Part shown: positions 22,919 to 29,978 of the stretch, piece by piece
How positions within the stretch are numbered: the first letter of the stretch is position 1
Layout: every line of letters starts with the position of its first letter
DNA from: Aphodosoma sp045631465
GTDB lineage: Bacteria > Bacteroidota > Bacteroidia > Bacteroidales > Paludibacteraceae
DNA length: 38,325 nucleotides
Reading direction: 5' to 3'
Assembly (NCBI GenBank): GCA_045631465.1
Contig: JAZQUV010000027.1
Location: 1-38,325, forward strand
The notes under the pieces: generated by a model
The model's database searches: none
Told to the model about the DNA's origin: nothing
What the model saw: only the letters and a program-made list of their open reading frames with translations
Made by a program: the position numbers and the translations under genes

Positions 22919-24484
22919 TCAATTCTTAATTCTCAATTTTCTTGCAATTGCATCGGCACAGTTTTCGCCATCCATAGCACTTGAGGTGATGCCACCTGCA
23001 TAACCCGAACCTTCGCCAGCAGGGTAGAGTCCGCTGATTTGTGGATGCTCATATGTATCTATGTTGCGTGGTATGCGAATAGGTGATGATGAGCGACTTT
23101 CTACGCCCACTACCACAGCTTCGTTGGTCAAATAGCCACGCATTTTGCGGTCGAATGCTTTGAACCCCTCTTGCAAGCGTTTGCCTATGCGTTCAGGTAG
23201 CCAAAAATGTAGAGGTGATGAAATTATACCTGGCAAGTATGAACAATCAGGCAGACTATTCGATAGTTTACCTTTGGTAAAGTCAGCCAAGCGTTGAGCT
23301 GGAGCAGTTTGCAATCCGCCTCCGTTGTTATTAAATGCCAATCGTTCAAGGTCTTCTTGGAAACGAAGTCCACACAATTCGCCGTATTGAGCATATTCCG
23401 TAAGGTCTTCAGGGCGAAGTTCCACTACGATACCCGAATTGGCAAATGGCGAGTTTCGGTGCGATGCACTCATACCATTTACAACTATCTGTTTCTCTTC
23501 AGTTGCCGATGGCACGATATGTCCACCAGGACACATGCAGAATGAATATACACCACGACCATCTACTTGATGTACAAGTCCGTATGATGCAGCAGGGAGA
23601 TATGGATTGCGTTCGCGGCAGTGGTATTGGATGCTGTCTATGAGAGCTTGTGGATGCTCTGCACGCACACCCATTGCGAAGCCTTTTGCTTCGATGCGAA
23701 TACCTTGACGGTGCAACAAATGGTAAATATCGCGAGCCGAATGCCCAGTGGCTAATATCACATTATCAGCCCTATAAGTCGAACCGTCAGAGCAACGCAC
23801 ACCCTTTACGCTGTCGAATTCTATGATGAATTCGTTCACGCAACTATTAAAATGAATCTCGCCACCACAATCGAGTATGCGTTGGCGCATATTTTTGATT
23901 ACTTGAGGTAGGCGGTCGGTGCCAATATGAGGATGAGCCTCGTAGAGAATCTCATCTTGCGCACCATGATAGTGGAATATTTCGAATATGCGTTGTGTAT
24001 TACCACGTTTTTTCGAGCGAGTATATAGTTTTCCGTCTGAGAATGTGCCTGCACCGCCTTCGCCGAAGCAGTAGTTGCTTTCTACGTTGAGAGCAACATT
24101 GCGATTGAGTTGCGCAATATCTTTTTTGCGGTCGAGCACCTCTTTACCTCGCTCTAACACAATAGGTTTCAATCCGTATTCGATAAGACGCAATGCGGCG
24201 AATAAACCTGCAGGACCAGAGCCTACAACCACAACTTCGCGCCCATTTGCCACGTTGTTGTACTTAAATACGTTCTCATATTGATAGTCAGGTTTCTTAC
24301 CCACAAAAGCGCGCACTTTGAGTAGTACGATTGGAAATTTGCCTCTTGAGTCGATAGATTTTTTGACTACTTGGATATGATTTATTGATGATTCTTTGAC
24401 ATTCAACTTCTTAGCCACTATACTTTTGAGCAATTCTGGTATAGCAGCCTCTTTCGGTGTTAGTGATAATTGTAGTTCGTGCAT
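22919..24484 (-). CDS. FAD-dependent dehydrogenase of the COG2509 type
   Basis: From ATG 24484 the product is 521 residues; the frame runs to a TTG at 24505, but that lies inside the -7 box. It has an N-terminal alpha/beta domain (RGKFPIVLLKVRAF), then the FAD-binding Rossmann motif VVVVGSGPAGLFAALRLIEYG, a glycine-rich FGEGGAGTFSDGKLYTR loop, LATGHSARD, CPGGHIVPS and the C-terminal GLYPAGEGSGYAGGITSSAM. The arrangement matches the uncharacterised FAD-dependent dehydrogenases (COG2509) widespread in bacteria. The substrate is unknown; the protein should be cytoplasmic. The final codons (LRIKN and stop) fall in three weak heptamer units of AATTAAG type. It heads the operon with comF and the acyltransferase and is divergent from the DUF3109 gene. 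Confidence 0.88.
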   Translation of the reverse strand: MHELQLSLTPKEAAIPELLKSIVAKKLNVKESSINHIQVVKKSIDSRGKFPIVLLKVRAFVGKKPDYQYENVFKYNNVANGREVVVVGSGPAGLFAALRLIEYGLKPIVLERGKEVLDRKKDIAQLNRNVALNVESNYCFGEGGAGTFSDGKLYTRSKKRGNTQRIFEIFHYHGAQDEILYEAHPHIGTDRLPQVIKNMRQRILDCGGEIHFNSCVNEFIIEFDSVKGVRCSDGSTYRADNVILATGHSARDIYHLLHRQGIRIEAKGFAMGVRAEHPQALIDSIQYHCRERNPYLPAASYGLVHQVDGRGVYSFCMCPGGHIVPSATEEKQIVVNGMSASHRNSPFANSGIVVELRPEDLTEYAQYGELCGLRFQEDLERLAFNNNGGGLQTAPAQRLADFTKGKLSNSLPDCSYLPGIISSPLHFWLPERIGKRLQEGFKAFDRKMRGYLTNEAVVVGVESRSSSPIRIPRNIDTYEHPQISGLYPAGEGSGYAGGITSSAMDGENCADAIARKLRIKN

Positions 24485-24502
24485 ATTCTTTGTAATAAAG
24501 TG

Positions 24503-24510
24503 CAAAGATA
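24503..24510 (-). promoter_or_regulatory. -7 element of the FAD dehydrogenase operon
   Basis: TATCTTTG on the minus strand, 19 bases before ATG 24484. The -33 region is filled by the heptamer array and contains no minus-strand TTTG. Confidence 0.55.
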
Positions 24511-24520
24511 CTAAAAAAAG

Positions 24521-24547
24521 TTGAGAGTTGAGAGTTGAGAGTTGAGA
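24521..24547. repeat. TTGAGAG heptamer array in a divergent promoter
   Basis: TTGAGAG three times followed by TTGAGAT. The third unit places a TTG exactly 19 bp before the -7 box of the DUF3109 gene, so copy number could change promoter geometry. Confidence 0.85.
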
Positions 24548-24564
24548 TTTTTTTGCTAACTTTG
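24535..24564 (+). promoter_or_regulatory. promoter of the DUF3109 gene
   Basis: TTG at 24535-24537 within the heptamer array, 19 bp, then TAACTTTG at 24557-24564. Confidence 0.65.
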
Positions 24565-24590
24565 CAAATCATGAATGATACGTGTAATTC

Positions 24591-24618
24591 TTAATTTTTA
24601 ATTCTTAATTTTTAATTA
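24591..24618. repeat. TTAATTY heptamer array in the DUF3109 leader
   Basis: TTAATTT, TTAATTC, TTAATTT, TTAATTA in strict 7-base register, ending 8 bases before the GTG start codon. Confidence 0.75.
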
Positions 24619-24625
24619 TAATAAC

Positions 24626-25213
24626 GTGGTAGAAATAGGAAATACGGTCGTTAGTTTCGAATTGTTCGAACAACGTTTTTGTTGCGATTTAGGTGCTTGT
24701 AAAGGCGAATGTTGCATCGAGGGTGATGCAGGTGCACCATTGGAAGAGAGTGAGTTAGCCGAATTAGAGAAGACTTTGCCTATCGTGTGGGACGAACTCT
24801 CGGATGCTTGCAAAGAGGTAATCAACAAGCAAGGCGTGGCTTATCGCGATGCCGATGGCGACCTTGTCACTTCGATTGTGAATGGTCGCGAATGTGTGTT
24901 TACTTACACCGATCCTGCCGATGGATGTTGCAAATGTGCGCTCGAAAAAGCCTATCGTGAGGGCAAATCGTCGTTCTACAAACCAATCTCGTGCCACCTA
25001 TATCCAGTGCGTTTGACTGAATATAGCGATTTTACTGCTGTCAATTATCATCGCTGGCAAGTGTGTGATTGTGCCGAAAAGTTAGGCGCAAAACTCAAAT
25101 TGCCTGTCTATAAATTCTTAAAAGAGCCACTTATCCGCAAATTTGGTGAGGATTGGTACAAAGAACTCTGCAAAGCTGCCGAGGACTACGAAAATACATT
25201 CAAAAATTTATAG
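24626..25213 (+). CDS. DUF3109 family cysteine-rich protein
   Basis: The 195-residue protein has a GTG start, supported by the conserved opening VEIGNTVVSFELFEQRFCCD with no earlier in-frame start. Cysteines cluster in FCCDLGACKGECC, GCCKCALEKAY and SCHLYPVRL, with a further CDC near residue 150. That pattern matches DUF3109 and recalls YkgJ-type metal-chelating proteins, so iron or zinc binding is likely but unproven. No signal peptide is present. Its promoter and leader both contain heptamer arrays, an unusual setting that may affect its expression. Confidence 0.9.
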   Translation: MVEIGNTVVSFELFEQRFCCDLGACKGECCIEGDAGAPLEESELAELEKTLPIVWDELSDACKEVINKQGVAYRDADGDLVTSIVNGRECVFTYTDPADGCCKCALEKAYREGKSSFYKPISCHLYPVRLTEYSDFTAVNYHRWQVCDCAEKLGAKLKLPVYKFLKEPLIRKFGEDWYKELCKAAEDYENTFKNL

Positions 25214-25230
25214 AATTTAAGTTGTTTTTT

Positions 25231-25285
25231 TAGACATGAAGACATGAGAACATGATTAATCTTGTTATCCTGTCTTCTTGTATCT
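25231..25285. repeat. octamer inverted element, locus A
   Basis: Left arm GACATGAAGACATGAGAACA and right arm TTATCCTGTCTTCTTGTA are each built of 8-base units of type GACAnGAA and face each other across a short A/T spacer. It separates DUF3109 from mntP. Confidence 0.8.
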
Positions 25286-25298
25286 TATTTCTATTAAT

Positions 25299-25874
25299 AT
25301 GAGTTTATTAGAAATCATACTGATTGCCATAGGTCTTGCGATGGATTGTTTTGCTGTATCCATCGCAAGTAGCATTTGTTATGGCAAGTATAATTGGCCC
25401 AAAATTGTGCGTATGGCACTGTTTTTCGGACTATTTCAAGGTGGTATGCCGTTGATAGGTTGGGCGTGTGGAATAAGTTTTGCCTCTTTTATCAATAGTA
25501 TCGATCACTGGTTGGCATTGGGTATTTTAGGATTTTTGGGTGGTAAGATGATTTATGAGAGTTTTAAGGGTGATGATGACGAAGAGGAGATGTGCGATGC
25601 CAAATCGCCGTATGGTTCGCTTCGTATGGTCACTATCCTGGCTGTGGCTACAAGCATCGACGCATTGGCTACAGGACTGATTTTCGTACCACTTGGCAAT
25701 CTTATGTTCTCTGCTTCAGGAATTATTGCCATAGTTAGTTTCTTGTTTACACTAGTAGGTTGTGTGCTTGGCGTAACATTTGGCAAACGCATCAAATTCA
25801 ACGTAGAGGCTATCGGTGGCGCAATCCTTATAGGCATCGGCCTCAAAATCTTCATCGAACATATGTTTTTATAA
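25299..25874 (+). CDS. mntP: MntP-type manganese efflux pump
   Basis: Six-helix membrane protein of 191 residues from ATG 25299. Two DUF204 half-repeats carry the acidic transport residues in AIGLAMDCFAVSIAS and AVATSIDALATGL, separated by a cytoplasmic acidic loop (DDDEEEMCD). Homologues export Mn2+ and protect from manganese excess. The earlier in-frame start at 25278 lies in the repeat element and was rejected. No yybP-ykoY manganese riboswitch pattern was recognised in the short upstream region, which is taken up by the octamer repeat. Confidence 0.92.
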   Translation: MSLLEIILIAIGLAMDCFAVSIASSICYGKYNWPKIVRMALFFGLFQGGMPLIGWACGISFASFINSIDHWLALGILGFLGGKMIYESFKGDDDEEEMCDAKSPYGSLRMVTILAVATSIDALATGLIFVPLGNLMFSASGIIAIVSFLFTLVGCVLGVTFGKRIKFNVEAIGGAILIGIGLKIFIEHMFL

Positions 25875-25880
25875 TTTTTT

Positions 25881-25943
25881 AATACAAGAAGACAGGAATA
25901 CAAGAAAGTAATAAAATCATGTTCTCATGTCTTCCTGTCTTAT
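25881..25943. repeat. octamer inverted element, locus B
   Basis: Left arm TACAAGAA, GACAGGAA, TACAAGAA; right arm TTCTCATG, TCTTCCTG, TCTT. It fills the gap between mntP and the FemAB-like gene. Confidence 0.85.
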
Positions 25944-25953
25944 AAAATACTTT

Positions 25954-26898
25954 ATGAAAATTCTCCATCTACGACATAACCAAATCGACCGCATAAAGTG
26001 GGATGCAACGATTGCTCAATCGTTGTGCGATTTGCCGTATGCCTATTCGTGGTACCTCGATGTGGTGTGTCCGATGTGGGAGGCGTTGGCTACTGAGGAT
26101 TATGCGTATGTGATGCCATTGCCATTGAAAAAGAAGTGGGGTATTAGCTACTTGATTCATCCTATTTGGGTGCAGCAGTTGGGCATCTATTCGGCGAGTG
26201 AAGTTACGACCGAAATATTCAGCGCATTTCGTCGTAGCATACCATATTTGATGTATGATTTTAATGTCAATTATCTCAACTATGCGATTGCTACAGATGG
26301 GGTGAAATGTGAGAAAACTAATTTAATTATACCTTACAGTAAAGATATAAACCCTATTCGCAGGCAATATGCCACAAATACACGACGCAACATCACGAAG
26401 GCGAATAAGTGTGGTTTAGAGATTAGAGAGGCATCTATTGATGAATTTGTTGCACTTTGGCAGACCGAAAATCAGTCGATGCGTAGCGATTTACATACTA
26501 CTATTCGTCCGTTGGTTGAGGCTGCATTTAAAAGTAGAGACGCAATTTATTGCGTCTCAAAAGTAGATATTGCAGAAGGTAATTTCACACCACATCTTTT
26601 TGGCGTTTATCGCGAATGTCATTTGGTGGCATCACTCTTTGGTATTCAAACCCGCACACGATTCATCTATCTCATTCCAGTGTCAAATCGCGAAGGTAAA
26701 GAGTGTTGTGCTATGTTTGCTCTTGTAGATTATATTATTGCGAATATATGTTGTCCGCAACATCTCACATTCGACTGCGAAGGCTCGATGATTGAAGGTG
26801 TAGCGCGTTTCTATCGTGGATTTGGAGCAGTAGAGCAGCCATACGCTTCGATTGCGCGTTGCCGCCCCGAATGCCTCGTGCGCCTCATGCACCGTTGA
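25954..26898 (+). CDS. FemAB/GNAT-like acyltransferase-fold protein
   Basis: From ATG 25954 the product is 314 residues. RRQYATNTRRNITKANKCGL, the following EIREASIDEFVALWQ, a VASLFGIQTRTRFIYLIPVS core and FDCEGSMIEGVARFYRGFGA near the end match the two-lobed GNAT proteins of the FemAB type common in Bacteroidetes. Relatives attach amino acids or acyl groups to peptidoglycan stems or other polymers; the substrate here is unknown. It has no signal peptide. A 22-base hairpin sequence (GAGACGCAA...TTGCGTCTC) sits in the coding region at about residues 195-202 and is translated as RDAIYCVS. The rest of the frame is open, so the insert, if it is one, is tolerated. Confidence 0.75.
   Translation: MKILHLRHNQIDRIKWDATIAQSLCDLPYAYSWYLDVVCPMWEALATEDYAYVMPLPLKKKWGISYLIHPIWVQQLGIYSASEVTTEIFSAFRRSIPYLMYDFNVNYLNYAIATDGVKCEKTNLIIPYSKDINPIRRQYATNTRRNITKANKCGLEIREASIDEFVALWQTENQSMRSDLHTTIRPLVEAAFKSRDAIYCVSKVDIAEGNFTPHLFGVYRECHLVASLFGIQTRTRFIYLIPVSNREGKECCAMFALVDYIIANICCPQHLTFDCEGSMIEGVARFYRGFGAVEQPYASIARCRPECLVRLMHR
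26537..26558. repeat. GAGACGCAA palindrome inside the FemAB-like gene
   Basis: A perfect 9-bp inverted repeat with a 4-base loop. From memory the word GTAGAGACGCAA with this symmetry recurs in many Bacteroidetes and cyanobacterial genomes; no second copy is in this window. Confidence 0.65.
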
Positions 26899-26926
26899 AT
26901 TTTTTAATTAACTATGAAATATTATC

Positions 26927-28504
26927 ATGAAAAAATTTGTTTGTTTATTATTAGTTTTAATGGCATTGGCACTAAATGTCAATGCTTATGATGCCATAAT
27001 AGATGGCATGTATTTCAATTTAAATGAAGAAGATTTGACTGCAACTATCACTCACAAAGGTGGAAGTTATGGTTATTCCGATGGCATGAATTCTTATACG
27101 GGCACGGAGGTGGTAGTTCCAAAGACGGTTGTTTTTGTGGGTAAGACGTATAATGTGGTGGCTGTTAATAGTTATGCTTTTTATATGTGTCCAAATCTTA
27201 CACGTGTTGTATTGCATGATGGTATATTGTCTATTGGCAGTTATGCATTTAATCGTTCTACCTCATTGATTGATATCGTAATTCCAACTGCTATTGAAAA
27301 TGTTGGTGAAGGTGCATTTGGAGAGACGCCATGGTTTGATAATTTGCCCGACGGATGCGTTTATGTCGGCACTGTTTTATATCAATATAAAGGTGAGCCG
27401 ATGGATGTTGTGAGCGTTGAAGTAAAAGAAGGTACAACATCTATTTCGAATTATGCTTTTTCATCTTGTATGAAAATGTCGACTGTTACATTGCCTTCTT
27501 CGTTGAAGAAAATAGGGAAGGAAGCATTTTATAGTTGTTCGAGTATAAAGGAAATTACTATTCCTGAAAATGTGGTTTATTTAGGTGATGGTTGTTTTAA
27601 TTCTTGTACGTATCTAGAGTCGATTGTTTTGCCCGAAGGCCTTGAGTATATTGGTGATAAGGCGTTTAATAAGTGTACTCGTTTGACCGAAATAGTTATC
27701 CCTCATTCAGTGAAAACTTTAGGCTGGGGTTGTTTCAAAGAGAGTGGATTGATTTCTGCTATTGTTGGTGATGGTGTAGAGGAGATTCCTTCTGGCGCAT
27801 TTGCTGCGTGCAATTTGATGACTGTCAAATTAGGAAAATCAGTTAAAAAAATAGATTCGTATGCTTTTTCTTCTAAAAAAGGTGCAGAGGCTGATATATC
27901 TACTTTTGTGATTGATGCAGATACTGCTCCTTATGCTGCGCATGATGCTTTTATTAAATTTCAGCCTAATTGCAACTTTCAAGTGCCATGTGGCAGTTAT
28001 TCGTCTTATCATAGTTTGACATTGCCATACGCAAATTGTAATGTAACTGAGAATATCTACTCGTTGAATGTATATAGCAATTATTTTGCTGATGACACTT
28101 GGGTAGAGCGAGTGACATTAGGACATATTTTGTTTCATAAAATGCCAAGTTGCCAAGATAATGTGGCTAAAATAGAAGCCGTCCCTTATTTTGGTAATTA
28201 CAAGTTCGTGCACTGGTCTGATGGAAGCACAGATAATCCTCGAACTATAGAGTTGTATCAAGATACTATGTTTTACGCTATTTTTGCTGAAAAAGGCACA
28301 GATCTTGATTATTTCGATGCGCAAGAGCCAAAGATCTATTCTAAAGATAATACGTTGTTTGTAGAAGAAAATGAGATGGATTTTCGTATTACAACTACCG
28401 ATGGTAGAGTCATATTTTGTGGCAGAGAACAACAAATTGTATTACCAAAGGGTTTATATCTGATTGTTTTTGAAGATGGATTCGTGCATAAATTTGTGAT
28501 ATAA
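26927..28504 (+). CDS. BspA-like leucine-rich repeat surface protein
   Basis: The 525-residue protein has a signal peptide (FVCLLLVLMALALNVNA). Residues 80-340 hold about ten LRR_5 (BspA/Treponema type) repeats with the phrase AFxxCxxLxxVxLPxxLxxIGxxAF. A loose WSDGSTDNPR / FYAIF segment follows, as in Bacteroidales InlB_B_2-like repeats. The last 55 residues (YSKDNTLFVEENEMDFRITT ... LPKGLYLIVFEDGFVHKFVI) resemble the type IX secretion C-terminal sorting domain or a Por-type tail, suggesting export to the surface. BspA proteins bind host matrix and other bacteria, but the partner here is unknown. Its coding strand is G/T-rich, unlike the C-rich lipoprotein gene at 19-20.6 kb. A strong bidirectional terminator follows. 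Confidence 0.87.
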   Translation: MKKFVCLLLVLMALALNVNAYDAIIDGMYFNLNEEDLTATITHKGGSYGYSDGMNSYTGTEVVVPKTVVFVGKTYNVVAVNSYAFYMCPNLTRVVLHDGILSIGSYAFNRSTSLIDIVIPTAIENVGEGAFGETPWFDNLPDGCVYVGTVLYQYKGEPMDVVSVEVKEGTTSISNYAFSSCMKMSTVTLPSSLKKIGKEAFYSCSSIKEITIPENVVYLGDGCFNSCTYLESIVLPEGLEYIGDKAFNKCTRLTEIVIPHSVKTLGWGCFKESGLISAIVGDGVEEIPSGAFAACNLMTVKLGKSVKKIDSYAFSSKKGAEADISTFVIDADTAPYAAHDAFIKFQPNCNFQVPCGSYSSYHSLTLPYANCNVTENIYSLNVYSNYFADDTWVERVTLGHILFHKMPSCQDNVAKIEAVPYFGNYKFVHWSDGSTDNPRTIELYQDTMFYAIFAEKGTDLDYFDAQEPKIYSKDNTLFVEENEMDFRITTTDGRVIFCGREQQIVLPKGLYLIVFEDGFVHKFVI

Positions 28505-28518
28505 TTGATTTGATATAC

Positions 28519-28558
28519 AAAAAGGCGACTAAACAATGTGATGTTTAGTCGCCTTTTT
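28519..28558. terminator. bidirectional terminator between the LRR gene and prmA
   Basis: A perfect 16-bp stem, AAAAAGGCGACTAAAC with 28543-28558, and an 8-base loop, T-run on both exits. Confidence 0.95.
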
Positions 28559-28571
28559 GTATTTGTTGTGG

Positions 28572-29420
28572 TTACTTTTGGAAGCGTACGGCGGTCCAGT
28601 CGTTGTCGGTTTTGTGGTCGAGGTAGTGCAGACCGAGTGATTCGGCTTTTTGGCGTATCATCTCTAGGTCGTCGAGATAGAAGCCACTCATGATGAGTTG
28701 AGCTTTGTCGGTCATTGTGGCTACATAAGCCTCCATATCGTTGAGTAAGATATTGCGGTTGATATTGGCAAGCACGATGTCGAAGCAGTTAGGGAAGTCG
28801 GCAAGTTGCGATGCGTCGCCAAGTACGACCTCTGCACCTTCGATGTCGTTGGCCTCAATGTTTTCGATTGCATTGCGCCACGACCACTCGTCGATATCTA
28901 CAGCCACAAGGCTACCAGCTCCACGTAAACATGCAAGTATACCCAACACCCCTGTGCCACAACCCATATCGAGAACGGCTTTATCGTCGATATCCATATC
29001 GAGCAAATAGTTGAGAATCATGCGTGTGGTTTCGTGATAACCCGAGCCAAACGATTGCACAGGATTGATTATAATATCGTATTTATATTCACGCGAAATC
29101 TCTTTGTTTGATGCGTGAACGATACATTCGCTAGATATTTCTATCGGCTCATAACCGTTTTGTTCCCATACAGCGTTCCAGTTTTGGTCGGCAATAGTTT
29201 CGATGCGATAGGCTATTGACGAAGCATCGGCGATAGGCAATTCAGTCACGATTTGCTTCATAGCAGCCTCGTCGAACGAAGGAGCAGGGCAGTAGCCAAT
29301 GATACCACGCGAAGTCTCTTCGAAGCTTTCGAAACCAACCTCGCCAAGCATCGATGCCAATAGGTCATTAGCCCATTCCTCTACATCTTCGGTGCGAAAA
29401 GTAACCTTTATATAATCCAT
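28572..29420 (-). CDS. prmA: ribosomal protein L11 methyltransferase
   Basis: From ATG 29420 the product is 282 residues; the longer frame runs back into an octamer repeat and the neighbouring gene. The start MDYIKVTFRTEDVEEWANDL is typical of PrmA. The class I SAM site reads AVLDMGCGTGVLGILACLRG, followed by VAVDIDEWSWRNAIENI and the ANINRNILL motif with the active-site Asn. It trimethylates L11 in the ribosome. It is last of four genes in the aspS-gltX-GxxExxY-prmA run and ends at the bidirectional terminator. Confidence 0.94.
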   Translation of the reverse strand: MDYIKVTFRTEDVEEWANDLLASMLGEVGFESFEETSRGIIGYCPAPSFDEAAMKQIVTELPIADASSIAYRIETIADQNWNAVWEQNGYEPIEISSECIVHASNKEISREYKYDIIINPVQSFGSGYHETTRMILNYLLDMDIDDKAVLDMGCGTGVLGILACLRGAGSLVAVDIDEWSWRNAIENIEANDIEGAEVVLGDASQLADFPNCFDIVLANINRNILLNDMEAYVATMTDKAQLIMSGFYLDDLEMIRQKAESLGLHYLDHKTDNDWTAVRFQK

Positions 29421-29434
29421 AATTATATTTTTTT

Positions 29435-29460
29435 TAGACAAGAAGACAGGAGAACATGAA
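29435..29460. repeat. octamer element, locus C (single arm)
   Basis: AGACAAGAAGACAGGAGAAC and following bases match the left arm of the octamer element; the opposing arm is missing because the GxxExxY gene ends right there. Confidence 0.7.
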
Positions 29461-29841
29461 TTATTTTGTTGGAGTATAAATACGATGTTTTCGTTTAATT
29501 TCGAGTTTATCTGCTCCAAAATTGATTAATAAACCAACGTCTTTGTGTGCTATCGTAAGGTAATTGACCAATTGTAATTCATGTGCTATTTGCAGATGAT
29601 TTGTAGCTTTAATTTCTATAATGATTTTATCTTCAACAAGTAAATCAATTTTGAAATCTCCGATATTTATACCCTTGTAATCAACTTGTATAGGTACTTG
29701 CGATTCTACGTTTAAACCTTGTTCTGTGAGTTCTATTATTAAAGCTTTTTCGTATATTGACTCTAAATATCCTGGAGTTAAACGTTTCCTAACTTCACAA
29801 GCTGCAGCTAGTATTTTGTCGGTGAGATCTTCGTGTAACAT
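29461..29841 (-). CDS. GxxExxY protein
   Basis: From ATG 29841 the product is 126 residues. It has the family signature in TPGYLESIYEKAL (G-x-x-E-x-x-Y), preceded by a helix (LTDKILAAACEVRKRL) and followed by a PD-(D/E)XK-like core (IGDFKIDLLVEDKIIIEIKA), then QLVNYLTIAHKDVGLLINFG. The core Asp...Glu-x-Lys arrangement suggests a nuclease fold, but no activity has been established to my knowledge. A TTG 24 bases upstream is in frame but lies in the octamer repeat. It is flanked on both sides by octamer elements, between gltX and prmA, and could be an insertion into a housekeeping run. Confidence 0.9.
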   Translation of the reverse strand: MLHEDLTDKILAAACEVRKRLTPGYLESIYEKALIIELTEQGLNVESQVPIQVDYKGINIGDFKIDLLVEDKIIIEIKATNHLQIAHELQLVNYLTIAHKDVGLLINFGADKLEIKRKHRIYTPTK

Positions 29842-29858
29842 TCTTATTATTATCTTTT

Positions 29859-29971
29859 TAGACAAGAAGACATAAGAACATAAGTTTTTTTGTCATTATG
29901 TCTTCCTGTCCTTATATAAATATGAATATAAGGAAATAGGATTTTTTCTTGTCTTCTTGTCTTCCTGTCTC
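29859..29971. repeat. octamer element, locus D (one left arm and two right arms)
   Basis: A left arm (AGACAAGAAGACATAAGAAC, 29859-29884) faces a right arm (ATTATGTCTTCCTGTCCT, 29895-29912). A second right arm follows at 29946-29971 (TCTTGTCTTCTTGTCTTCCT). It lies between the GxxExxY gene and gltX. Confidence 0.8.
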
Positions 29972-29978
29972 TAAAATT

